Origin: Isoetes taiwanensis
Taxonomy: Eukaryota > Streptophyta > Lycopodiopsida > Isoetales > Isoetaceae
Direction: 5' to 3'
DNA length: 64,000 nucleotides
NCBI GenBank assembly: GCA_021234155.1
Contig: JAJEKV010000034.1
Coordinates: 3,585,491-3,649,490, forward strand
Shown piece after piece: positions 1-12,900 of this stretch. A program made the position numbers and the translations under genes. Numbering within the stretch: position 1 is the first letter of the stretch; every line of letters begins with the position of its first letter. Below the pieces are notes generated by a model. That model was not told the origin of the DNA. It made no database searches and saw only the letters and a list, made by a program, of their open reading frames with translations.

Positions 1-342
1 ATATTCTGGCTTTTATCTAATTTAGGTCTGGTTTACTCTTTTGGTGGATTACTTTTTGGCAGGTTCATCATTTTTCCGGAACCTTTAGCAAGCTTGTTCT
101 GCTTCGGGAAATCGGTTCAGTTCCAGAAAAGCTTCTTACTTCTTATCTTCTACCAATTCATCCTTTTAAGGATGGCTGCTGATTGCTGATCGACCTTCTT
201 ACTCAGTGTGCAGAATCTATTTTACTTTCTATTATCACTTGCTGGATTTGACTATATATTTTTGATATGCTTTTTCTAAAAAGCATACCTTTGCTATGTA
301 TTTTGAGATTTCATAATTAATGATAAAACCAACTCTTACTTT

Positions 343-380
<38 letters not shown>
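1..380 (+). mobile_element. 3' tail of an unidentified retroelement ending in poly(A)
   Basis: No open frame of note. The stretch ends in an uninterrupted run of 37 A at 344-380, as expected for the 3' end of a retroposed element read on the plus strand. Family unknown; only the tail is in the window. The next element begins immediately after the last A. Confidence 0.45.
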
Positions 381-382
<2 letters not shown>

Positions 383-3190
383 GCTTTGTTAAAAGAGAAA
401 GGTAATGTCATTTTAGTTGGAGATTTTAATGGTAGACCAAAGGGCAACAAGCTGCTACATTCGAATGTGATGGTGACCATCGTCTAGAGGAAGTGTTTGA
501 TGAGAATTTTGCACGAAAGACCTTTGACCAAGCAAAGAACATGATGGGAGAGCACTTGTTGGATTATTGTACTTGCTGCAAACTTAAAATACTAAATGGA
601 TTAGCGAAGTTTTCTGAATCAGCGAGATCCACCTGTTTGACATGGATGGGTGAGAGTACAGTAGATTATCTGATTGCTCCAATAGATAGTGCCATTGTTG
701 AATGCTTTGAGATTGGGGACAAATACCTAGAATCTGATCATTTACCAGTATGTTTTCAATTGAAAATCAGTCCAAAAATGATATCGAATAGAAAAGCTTT
801 TATCGCGAAGCTCAAACTCAATTATGCCAAATGGGGAGCATACAAAAAGTGCTTAGTAAGCGAGCTTAAGGGATGGAAAGATTTGTATTCGTCTTTGCAA
901 GCTGATGCCAAGGCTTTTAAACAGGCCATCATAGATGCTGCCACTGAAGCATTTGGTTGGAGTAAACGAAAGGCCTTAGGCAAGCCATGCAATTCATGGT
1001 TTGACGAAGAATGCAAGAAAGCACGTAGCCTGCTCCCTAAAGGTAATAAATACAGCAAAGCTGTACAAGAATCTAGTGAAGAGGAAGAAGTGTGCATTTC
1101 TCTCTAAAAGGCAAACAGATTTAGAAGTGCTCTTTAGTGAATGTCCAAAGCTATTCTGGTCCAAGATGTTAACCAAGGAAAAGATTGTTGAGCTTGATAC
1201 AAATGAGCTTCTAGACTTAGTAAGAAGCATATATCATGTTTCAGATGCCAGCCAGATGCCATTAACAGACATCACATGTGATTTTTTTACAGAAACAGAT
1301 GTTAAGGAGCAACGGAAGCAAGTATCCAATGGAAAGGCATCAGACTTAGAGGGCCTATCAGCTGAGTTGCTGAAATGGGGTGGGAAACAGATAATACCAA
1401 TTCTTACTCAATTATTGAATGCCGCTGTGAGAGATGGATTACCGAGAGAGTGGAGTTGTTGTCGGGTGGTTCCAGTACACAAATCAGGTAGCAAATATGA
1501 TGTAAAAAATTACAGAATGATAATGATTGGAAGTGTCTTTGCTAAATTTTTGGGGAGATTGCTTGAAAGCAAATTAAGTGGTTGGGCCGTAAGAGAAGGC
1601 AAGCGGGCCTAGGGTCAAGCTGGATTCAGAGTTAATCATAGTACACTTGATCATCTACTAACACTTCGTTCTCTAATGGAGCAGGCTAAGAGGCCAGGAA
1701 AAGCTTTATGCATTGCATACATAGATTTTTCTAAAGCTTTTGACACAGTGCCACATTTAGGACTAAACACTAGAATGGAGAAACTGGGAGTTTCGTCATT
1801 ATTGAGAGGTGTAGTGGCCAGACTTTACGAAGAAGTTGGCGCATGCTTATCTAAAGATGTGGAAATTTTGAGTACGATTGGAGTGTAGCATTGGAGTGTA
1901 GCAGAGCTGCCCGCTGTCACCGACTCTATTTGGGCTCTTTATTGACGAGCTCGAAGAGTGGTTGAGCACTTACGGATATGCAGGGACTCGTCTGATCCAA
2001 ATATTACTATATGAAGACGATGTGGTTTTGTTATCTGACACACAAGAGGGATCACAGCAACATTTAAATGACAGCCTCATTCTGTGACATGAGAGGCATG
2101 AAGCTAAACATGGAAAAGACCAAATGTATGGTGTTTGGTATAGTTCAGAGACCTTATTTTGAATATAAGGGGGATCAAATTGAGTTGGTGAAGAGTTATA
2201 AGTATCTTGGTTTAAAAATCTGCTCAAATTACAGATGGAAGAAATGTGTAAACAAGAGAGTCACAGGAGGTAAAAATGCATTGTATAGCATGTGGGCAAG
2301 ATGCCATAGGATCTCTCTTCAGAATTGGAGCCTACGGCGAATGCTTTTTAGAATACTGGTCCAAGCTGTGGTTTTATACGGTGTTCAAATATGGGGGCCG
2401 TCAATCTCGCCTTCTCTATGGCTAAAAGTAGAAAGTGTTTTGAAGATATTTCTACAGGAAGAACTTGGAGTAAAGAAAAAAATTACATTTGCTATTCTAT
2501 TAGCTGAAACAGGTATGCTTCCGCTTGAAGCTGAGGGATTGTGTCAAACTCTTACCTACATCACCCAAGTCAGAACACTTGACAGATCTAGGATGCCAGT
2601 AGCTACTGAAATAACTCAAGATAATGGCTAGATGAGAGAAGTTATTCAGTGGCTTCAACGATGGGGGATTGAAGAACTGGATTGGTCGAATACGGATGAA
2701 GGGATTAGGGATCTAGTTTAAGGGAAAGTTATAGAGAGGCTTTGGGAGACGCAGGGGTCAAGGATGGAATTTTATAAGCGAGAGGTAAATCCCATGCTTG
2801 TATATGCTGACCATGATTACTTGCGTAAATCACGTTCATTATGGATAAGGACAGTAGCAAGGTACAGAACAAGCTCCCATCACCGAAACGCTTATGCACA
2901 TTATGTGATGAACATCAAGTTGAAGATAAAGCACATACCTTCTTAAGGTGCCCGAGATATTTGAAAATTCGGGATAGATATCAAATAGATACTTCAGATT
3001 TCTAAACACTTAGCTCCAAATTCCTTGGGTAGATATTTTTTAGAAGTTGAACAACATAGATTCTTGCTTTTAAAATGTTATGCGTGGATGTATAGATTTT
3101 CCTTTTGAAAAACATCTATAATTGCTGCTTCTTGCCCCTAAGGGCTTCATGAAGCATGAACTAATATATATTACTATTATATTATTATGC
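381..3190 (+). pseudogene. Decayed 5'-truncated LINE ORF2 (endonuclease-reverse transcriptase)
   Basis: Broken copy of the same LINE family as 35969-39890. It starts inside the endonuclease domain (GDFNGR motif near 415-435) and runs through the reverse transcriptase to a CCHC-like C-terminus. Pieces lie at about 385-480 (frame 2), 493-1107 (frame 1), 1001-1888 (frame 2), around 2010 (frame 3) and 2068-2946 (frame 1), so there are several frameshifts. A TAG at 1610-1612 lies just before the QAGFR motif. The catalytic YADD box reads YEDD (2010-2021). The 3' end is an AT-rich ATTATTATG-like remnant near 3165-3190, comparable with the (TAA)n tail of the intact relative. Not functional. Confidence 0.85.
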
Positions 3191-3993
3191 ATTAAGGCGG
3201 CAAGGGCTCATACACTAATTTCAATTTGCTACTTCCCCATTTTTATAAGGAGAATTTATTGTGCCCCTACATCTTGAAAAAAATAAAGTGCTAAGCTATA
3301 AAAACAATATTTTTAACTTTTTGCAACTCGTAAAATAAAAGCGCCCGTCACAAAACTTGTAGATGAGAGTAGGAACTTTCAAATCCTCTAAATTGTGTTT
3401 TAAATAAGGATACAATTCCACTAGCGATAACGATATGAATGGATTCCATTAACTAGAATACCTAGACATTGGCTCCTAACTTGGCAGGAGTCCAATCCAT
3501 ACCCATAACCTAATCTAACTGCTTTAATGGAATTGAAGGTGGCATTGTCAAATATGAATCTTTGAGTTTGATCTTGTTAGAAAAACATTATCCTAATCTA
3601 CAACATTTCCTAATCTACAATGCTAACTACTCTAGTGGAATTGAAGGTGGCATTGTCAAATCTGAATCTCAAATGAGTTTGATCTTGTTAGAGAAACATT
3701 ATCCTAATCTACAACATTTCCTAATCTACAATACTCGTGAAAACTTTTGAATTTGGTGAGCTACAAAAACTATATTACCATATTTGGCAAAACACTTTGT
3801 TTTGGAGGTCAGAAAAAACATTTTAGTAATTTTCCCTTTTTATAAATACTAATAATGCAAGACCCACGTGCAATAATCTGACACACTTGAAACATCTAAG
3901 CAGCAAAATCAATTCACGTGGCATCCATCAATATGAAATGCTCAAGCCATACATTATATGGAGCTCTCATATAAGTATGCCATCATTATTAAA
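3191..3993. other. Intergenic spacer downstream of the ASCC1-like gene
   Basis: AT-rich sequence with no supported gene. It lies between the LINE relic and the stop codon of the minus-strand gene, so it should hold that gene's 3' UTR and poly(A) signals. The only structure I see is the two-copy tandem repeat listed separately. Confidence 0.5.
3529..3740. repeat. Two-copy tandem repeat, period 108-111 bp
   Basis: GGAATTGAAGGTGGCATTGT recurs at 3529 and 3637, and GATCTTGTTAG recurs 111 bp apart (3570 and 3681). The copies differ by a few substitutions and one 3-nt indel. Confidence 0.8.
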
Positions 3994-6900
3994 CTAGCTA
4001 CGTTTTGGAAATGGAATTGAACAACAACAATGATAGTATCCATTTTCATCGAATGAGAATCTTTGAGATAAGTGCGCCTCCAATATTTCATAATCCCCCC
4101 ACTCTCTAGACCCATGATCAGCAATAATTTTAGTCGCGTCAAATGGCCTCCTATGGTTCCGTCGTTTACTGAAAACATGAATACATGAGAACCAAATACA
4201 TCATAAAGCACCTAAAATACAAAAGAATCCAAGCTAACCTTTTGCGATGACTTGTATTCATAATTGTCACATGTAACTAGGAAATCAGTTAGCCACGTTA
4301 GTAGTTGACATGGATGATGGACTAACAATAGATCACTCACATTCAGATCTTGATCGATATCATTGGCCGATACAAGCCCAGCTTCAACATAAGCGTCAAT
4401 AATCACCTCTGAATTTGGTAAAGGATGAATATATGAAATGAACTCTTAGGGATAATCTGAGACAAGAGAACATAAATGGTGGATACGACAAGCCCGGAGT
4501 AGGCGTTCTCCCTTATCTGTTTCATGAACCATAGCATACAGCACATGAGCTTTGGTAACCTGTCCCCTCATGCATTCCTGTTAACATGAATAAACACACC
4601 TTTTATTTTATGGCCTCCCCATCTTGAAAGCACTAGCAATTAAACAACGAAAAGACATTAAGAAATCTCCCCAATGGTTCTGTAATGTCCTGTTTACATC
4701 TTGAAGCCTTATTATTCTTCAAGGATTTCTTCTTACTCTTTTTGCGATTTAAGCGTCTGTAACGTCAAAAATTCTGACTTTCTATGTGAACTTGCACCTG
4801 ATGATACCGAGTGAGGTACAAAGGAGGTGAGCAATTTTCCCCTTAACCTAATCCAGCTGAGCTGAATAATGGTTTGCAGAATTTGCACCTAATGAGACTG
4901 AGGCACAAAGGAGGTAAGCAATCTTCCCCTTAATCTAGTCCAGCTGACTGCAGCTGAGCTGAATAATGGTCTGCAGCCATGTTGCAGACATAGGCAAAAG
5001 TATTACAAGGTGGATGCCACGATTACATAGAAAAGAAAACTTAACTATGCACAACTTAGATTTCTCAACGTCAAGCAATCTTGACATAGGCAACAAGTAT
5101 TACAAGGTGGATGCCACAATTACATAGAAAAGAAAACTCAACTATGCACAACTTAGATTTCTCAACGTCAAGATGCCTTGCTATTTCATAGCCTGTAAAT
5201 GAGATAAACAGATAGCAGTACCAGGCCTCGCAGGTTAACTGAAACGGGTCTTCCCTCCAGGGCTGAATGTATATCAGGTAAGATACTCTGTAGATGCAAG
5301 AACGAGGTAACAATCACAAAAAATGACCTGGAAAACATGAAATAATGCATATGGAAAGAACACCTTGAGCACTTCAACTGCCAAATTTATTCTCTCTTCA
5401 CTCCAAAGCTTCAGCATCAACACGGTAAGATGAATTGTTTCAGGTTTTATGAAAATGGATTTTTCAATACCAAAATCTGCATCAAAACAAAAAAGGAACA
5501 TTCAGTAATAACAGCGCTCCTTTAGCATAAAAGCACGCTAATATAACTATCAAGATATCTGCCTACAAGCTATCTCATAAGGGAATGCTTCTACCCGAGC
5601 AAATCCAGCTGGCACTCCATATGAGTTATCTTATGAAAGGAAGGGATGTTCATAATCTTGGATTTTTAGCTGCTTGGCATATTCAGCCATACCACAAGAA
5701 AAGCTCAAGAAATATGGCAAATTGCATCTGAGGGCACACGAAGTGTAGACTTTGTGGAAAGTGCACCATACTATGATGAGGAGCCATCTCTAAGGGAATT
5801 TCATATGCAAATAATCCAGCATTTATTTGATCAAAGCACCATCTCTGCTGCAGCAGATCCACCAGCCACTACTTCTCTTGAACATGATGTCTTGCATCAA
5901 GATTCGAACTCTTGTATGACTAAATAAAATGCAGCTTGAATAGTAATACATACTATCAGCTCATTCACAGACAGACTAACTGGCAGAACACAATATTTTT
6001 GAAAAATAGTAAAAGCCTTGTTCTTTCATCTGTGCTAAACGAGTTCTATCGTTTCACTAGTGCTGGTAGAATTCCTGTTCCTAACATGGGGCCTGATGCT
6101 TGCAGAAGACAAGGGTATTTCCTCTTCAATCTGGAGTGCTAGATAGTCAGCAGGAAATGACACTAAGAAAGATGGCACAACTTTTAATCAGTACTAAGTT
6201 TACAATGAACTCACCAACTGCAGGACGCGCTTCTTGTATAATCACCTTTACATCACATTGACCATCTGCAGATCAAGGCTAAAATTCACAAACCTTAACA
6301 GTGTAGAAAATTTTACAACTTTGGTATTTAGAGTATGCCTTGTATTGATGGAGATTGTACTTCCTTCAGTGCTACTTCAACTTTGGGTTGCCTTTCTGGC
6401 ATAATCAGGAGATGCGTAAAATTCACAAACCCTAATAGTGTAGAAAATTTTACGACTTTGGTATTTAGGGTATACCTTGTATTGATGAAGATTGTACTTC
6501 CTTTAGTGCTACTTCAACTTTGGGTTGTACTGATGAAGATTGTACTTCCTTTAGTGCTACTTCAACTTTTGGTTGCCTTTCTGGCAAAATCAGAGAAAAT
6601 ACAGCAAAATTTCAAAATCCAGAAGTAAGACCATAGAGAGAACAAAAACAATTGCAACGTAATCGCAACACATTCCATTTGCAGCAATATTTTAAACGTC
6701 TCTTGTTGTTCCTTGTAATGATCAAGTTCAAACAAGACACAATTGCATATAGTTGGTCCAAGGGTTCTTGCTATTACTGTCAGCAACTAGCTCCCCCTAC
6801 TTCCTCCATAGAGAAACTTCACCTAGTTGAGTGTCATTATCATTCGCTTGATTTTCATCGTTAGTCGAATGCTCATCACAACTTCCATTTGAAGATATGG

Positions 6901-9900
6901 AATGAGAGGCAAGAACAGCTTCTTGAAACCCCATAATCTCATCCACCAGTTTTGGATACACAGCTAATGGTAAAGAAATAAAGTGCGAATAGGGAAACCT
7001 TGCCCCAATGAGCTCCTGGATGTAGATGAGAACACCAATTGGTCATCAGCTCAAGCCAAAACGGGATGCCAACTTAATAAAATAGTAATCACCTCCTCTA
7101 ATGCCTGCTCAATCTTCATTATTGCATTCCGCACAGCTTCTTCTGAGGAAGCTTGAATTGCTAGTAAAGGGCAAGTAATACATATTGAGCACATTCAATA
7201 TAAAACAGAAATTTTTATTCTCAAAAAGTAACCTTCACACAGTTGATGCAATTTACAGAAAGACGATTTCAAAGAGAAAATGTAATACTTGAGTTTCCAC
7301 ATTTAGTTCTGACATCCCTCACAGTCGGACGAAGGAATTCATCTTGCAAACATCATGTAACCTAAACAGGATAAGGCCTACTTCATATAAAAAAAGAAAG
7401 CTTTATTAACATCTATTGGAGACCCAAGTGTCAATTACATGCAAGAGAGGCCTCAAAGTCATCTGATGTCTATTTCCAAGAATATATATTCAAACCTGGA
7501 ATAACAGTAAAAAATTTCATATAATGTACACGGATATGAAAGTCTTACTTATCACTCTGCCTTTTCGGGCATTCTTGTTAGAAGGTATGTCGAGTGTCAC
7601 TTTAAACTCATTCTCAATCTTCAGCTTTGTCTTCTCTCTGAAAGAAGTAGACACCAATGAATTGCTCCTTATTTATTTATTTTATTACAGATTAGTATTT
7701 AACCAAATTCTACAGTTTGAGCTATTACCATTAATGTGGCTATACCACAAGGTGGTCGTTGCTTAAGGTTGCTGCACTAAAAAATGTGGACAGCAAGAAA
7801 GCTATACATTGAGGTTTTCAACGGTCTGCAGCTCAAAGATGGAAGTGACACTTGTGCTTGATACTAGTATATATATCTTAAACCCAACGACAAAACACAC
7901 GTCATAAACCAAGCTTCTACTACAGGAAATGACATGACTTCTTGATCTTCCATTATGCTGTACTTCTAAGGCTGACAGTGGTATGAACTTTTCCTTCACA
8001 TTCTAAAGCTCTTAATCTGTTAACAAAGGCAAGAATAATTTGCCACTAGATATTTGCATACAGATTTACAATGAATTCCTTGGCTGTTCTATTGCATTCG
8101 TAATGGTAGTAAAGATTAAGAAGCAATTCATTTTTTTGAGAGTCCTCCTTGGTTTCAAGAACTGCCCCTACCACCAGTGGTGAAAAAAGTAATATACCCC
8201 CTTCCAGAAAACAATTGGATAAGATGCGCGTCCACCTATACAGAAATAACCACGGATAAATATAGCTTTCTTCTGAAGCAACCTATACATTGTAATGCAT
8301 AATATTAAGCATAGCTGTTCTAATAGGTCCTTTACTGTAAATGACAGCACCATTAATGGACTCTTAGTTCACTCTAGATGCATGCATACATGAATCTCCC
8401 CAAGGTCGTCTGATTGGGCAAACCAAAAGCATTATTGTTTGCATCCACCGTATTTGGCTGGATATTCTCGTAAACTTAATTTTCGTTCAGATTCTCAAAA
8501 GCCCATTGCAGTCAGTAGTCGAGATATCACCCATTGACTGGATATTCTCATGAACTTAATTTTCGTTCAAATTCCGAAAAGCCCATTGCAGTTAGTAGTC
8601 AAGATATCACCCATTGACAAGGCACATGAATCGCCAAAACCATCTACCATTGGTTGTTAGAAATGTAAGGCTTACGTTAAGGCTAGGTTAACTGGTTTGA
8701 GATGTGGCTCTAAAAGTCTTCTGATGGTGCTAAAGAATTTGATCATATTCGATTTTCCAAGAAATAATATCCAAGCAATAGCCAATCTTTCAAGGGAACA
8801 AATACTACGTATCTTCGTGAGCTTCCAGCCACTTGCATCATATAGCTTGAATTTCAGGGTATTCTTTATGGCAACAAAAAATGTGAATAGCAACAACTCA
8901 CCTCTACTGACCCCTTGTACATTTTTTCTTGAGAAGACTGTAAATCAATCTAACAATAAACATAAAAGAATATTCAGTAATACAGAAAGCTAAATCACTT
9001 AAACTAATCCATTAAAATGAAGCACAAGTCAAAGAATTACAAGTTCAAAGGTACGGATTATGGGTTCAAAGACACTGTCCAGAAATCAATATCATAGCAT
9101 GCACCAAGTGTTAAGCACTTAACATAATACTATCATACAGCCTGACAAGTTAAAAATCAGGATGTCTCAGAAAAACGTATTTATATTTGCAACAATGGAA
9201 CAGAGGAGGCATGGTAGACGCTGGAAATGAATCGATCAAGCTAAATAATGTAGAAAAAAATGTATTTTTAAAAATTCAACAGCATATTAGCAATGCAATC
9301 ACAAGAAAAAAACTCACCATCGCAACAATGTAATCTGTTTAGGTAGAACCACATGCGTGCAACGCTTTTTATGGTTCCTTCTTTGATGTGCCTAGGCTGT
9401 TTATGGATGAAATTACATGTTCCTATGAGGTTTATTTCTCTGTTTATGGTTAATTTATGGACACCACTGTTGGAATCATATTAAGAATTCCATGCACTCA
9501 GATTCCACTTTATTCGTTTCAATATCAGTAATAATCTGCAACACAATTATGAGAAACTTGCTAATCCCCTCACAAACCAACAAACCAAAGCCTCTGCAAG
9601 AATGGAAGCCGATAGGTGAAGGGTACATACTTCATCTCGAATTTCATTCGACATTTTCTGCTCTACCACCTGCAAAACGGAGTACGGTTAGAGAGAGACG
9701 TTAAATCAAGCCCATCAATTGCAGCAGGCATAAAGTAATATGGAAGTTCAAATCACCATAAAAAGCAACGAAGAAATATTCATTTAAGTAACTTTAAGCT
9801 GTTGACAACTGCAGGGTCTATAAGAACAATGCATGCAATAGACTTGGCTTAAAAAACATCTTTGAAGAATGGCTAGAGAAAGTATACCCTGTGAAGATGT

Positions 9901-12900
9901 CACATTCATCATTTTGGTCACCCTAAAACAAGCATTTGGTGTTTGTTGTAGCTTTTTGCTCCTTTCTGACCAACCATATAAAATCGAGGCTAACTAAGCC
10001 AGCATCATGTCCATAACTCTCTATACCCTGCAGGTGTGACTGCGGTGACCATTAAAAAGCAGACTCAAATGGTAGCCCTAAAGCATTGCCTTCGGCTTTG
10101 CTGCTGACTGCAAACCGAACAGTCATGGTTCCTTTTAGTAAGATTGGATTGGAAATAAACCGGCAAACTAATAATGTAGTCTACGGCACTGACCACCTCA
10201 GTGCAGGAAGCGTTTGAAGATTTTATTCGAAAAACATGATAAAATATCAGTTCATGAGTTTGTCCTAACTCCTTTCTATGGGAGAAACAGAGGATAACAT
10301 CTAGAAGATGGAAACAAGCACCCTAGCTCTATCCAAAAATGTCCTAATCCAGAAGGGGTGACATTATCGGTCTCCAACAGAACAAAATGCTAAGGCAAAG
10401 GCACAAACAGCCTTTTCAAAAGAGAAGACGTGGTGGCAAAGGAATAAATGCTAGTAAAGGATCAAAACCTGAGATCAGAACCTATCTAAAAGCAACTAGC
10501 ATTATGTTGTGTTTCTCTTTGCCAGACAGGCCTACACATGCTGTATTCATAATGTCTCATAGATCCCCCCAGTCTCTAAAAGACTTTAATAAACCTTTCT
10601 TTCTTACTACTTATAAGCAAATGAGGGAGATTAATGTCTGCAACTAATTTCTGATGGGTCTAGGAGGCCAAAGCATCATATTCACTGAAGGACAATAAAA
10701 GAACATCACTACGAGTCCCGTTTATACATGACTAGCCTACTGGGAAAGAAATTATGTTATCACCGTTCCATTTGAAGTTCATTTTCTTCTTGAAATACCA
10801 CTTGTGATTTTGCATTGGTTCTAAACATCTAATTAGGAGAATAGATAAGTGAGATAATTTAAGATAATTTATTCACAATCTCGTATAGGAAATGTACTTT
10901 GCGCAACCTGGATATGATGAAGTTTAGGGAACTTGTCATTTTTACACCATTAGCTTCAGACACCATACAACCTTAAAGCAACGCCTGAACCATTATGAAC
11001 AAAAATATGTTATCTTTATGTGGTCATGAGCTTGCTCAAAAGCGAAGGCGCATCCTCAAATATAGGAAGAGTATCAGCCCAACAGGCCTGAGGCAAGTAG
11101 AGATTCTTCCTTGCCAATGAAGAGTCACAGCAGAATGGATTGACGGCTTCCCTCCCAAAGAAAAATAAACTTCATGATGTTAAAGAAGTGGCATTACTGA
11201 TCTCTAAAATAGTAATGTAAAACCCATAAGCAATTATTTCAGAAGGATAGAAATGACAAGAAACGAAAGAGGTCAATTGCTAATATCAGGACAATTTAGA
11301 GCAGCTAAGACCATTTTCCTAAGAATTTCACTTACTTTTGATACATGTTTCTGTGATAGCCTATTCAAATGCCTTGGTGGCTGTCGCCCTCCCTTGCACA
11401 TCCAAAAAATTCTAGGACCCTATTGGTCTTTCATAGAACAAATCTTTCTTTTTTAGCACAAGGGACAACTGAAACTTTCTTGGCTGGTTTATGTCTCAGC
11501 AAAAGCAGTGGCTGATGAAGACAGGACGACGTACTAATTGCAGGGAAAATTGAGATGTTTCATACTCTCGGCTTCTCATTGGAAAATACTTCAATTCTAA
11601 TAGAATAACTTGACAGTGCACAATCTAGAACTGACAGGGCAGCATGTGAACCAGCTTATACATCATGATTTGGAGCAGCTTTATGTATCGAACACCTGGC
11701 TAAATCATTCTACAATGTGGTCTTCTATAAGGAAATTTCACAAGGAGAACTTTCCTAATGTTCCAGCTGACGGATTTAATTTAAGTACCTTGATGTGGAC
11801 CTTCAAAATAAGAATGAGATTCTCAATTAGGGTGTCCTCTCATGTTTTATGCAATTTGAGCATGATGGAGTCAGAGGAATTGGATCGAATTGATATTAAT
11901 AGTCTATTGGACCTTCCCCTGCCTATTACATCATAAGAGAAGTGATCATTACCAGACATGTATAATTTTTATTTGTTCATAAGCTCACCTAGAAAAGGGG
12001 GAGCATCCTCAAAAACAAAATCAAGTGGCCTAAGACAAACAGAAATGTCTTGTCCATGAAGAGAGAGATTGGAATGATTGACGACTCCGATGTTAAACTG
12101 AAACTTTCTTGGCTGGCTTAGGTCTCATCAAAAGCAGTGGCTGATCAAGACAGCACGACATAGTAATTGCAGGGAAAGTTAAGATGTTTAATACTCTCGA
12201 CTTCTTACTGGATAAAATAGTTTAATTCCAATATAATAGCTTGGCACTGCAACAATCCAAAAATAACAGGACAATAGGTGAACCAGCTTATACATCATGA
12301 TTTGAAGCAGCTTTATGTATTGAATACCTTGTTAAATCCTTCTACAATGTGGTCTTCTGAAAGAAAATTTCACAATGAGAATTTTCTAAGAATTTCAGCA
12401 GACATGCCTTGACCTTATAAGAAGATTAGATTCTCAATGCAGCAGTTAAAGTGTCGCCTCATATTGAGCTGTGTATTTTTTCAATTTGAACATGGTGGAG
12501 TTGAAAGAATTGGATTGAATTGATTTTTATAGTCTATGGGACCTGCCCTGTCTATTACATCGTAGGAGAAGTTATCATTGTCTTTCTCACCTAGAAAAGG
12601 AGGACCACCCTCAAAAATAGAACCAAGTGGCCTAAAGCAAACAGAAATTTCTTATTCATGAAGACTGGAATGATTGACGGCTCCTCAAAGAAAGGAAAAT
12701 CTCATGATCTTAAAGGAGTGACACTAGTGACATCTAATTAAATCAAAACAGGCAGCAAAACAGAAAGAGAAGACGAGATAAGGTTTATGCTGGGTTCACA
12801 TGAAGGAAGTGCGAAGGGCTGGCTTAAAAGCTGCAGAACTTGGGCTGAGGCAGACATTTTCAGCCCCGTTTTGGAAAATCAGCCCTCCAACTTGCGTAGC

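Noticed and set aside
235-480. Minus-strand 81-residue ORF
   Set aside because: Phenylalanine run comes from the poly(A) tract; chance frame.
4600-4760. Lysine-rich minus-strand frame (RLNRKKSKKKSLKNNKASR) as an exon
   Set aside because: It lies between exons 5287-5222 and 4577-4487, whose junction matches the family directly (RGL then ECMRG). Inserting it would break the alignment.
7802-7999. Minus-strand frame VKEKFIPLSALEVQHNG as an exon between 8198 and 7637
   Set aside because: Exon 8235-8198 ends in phase 2 and exon 7637-7549 starts with the single base needed, giving a good KH sequence; this frame would disrupt it.
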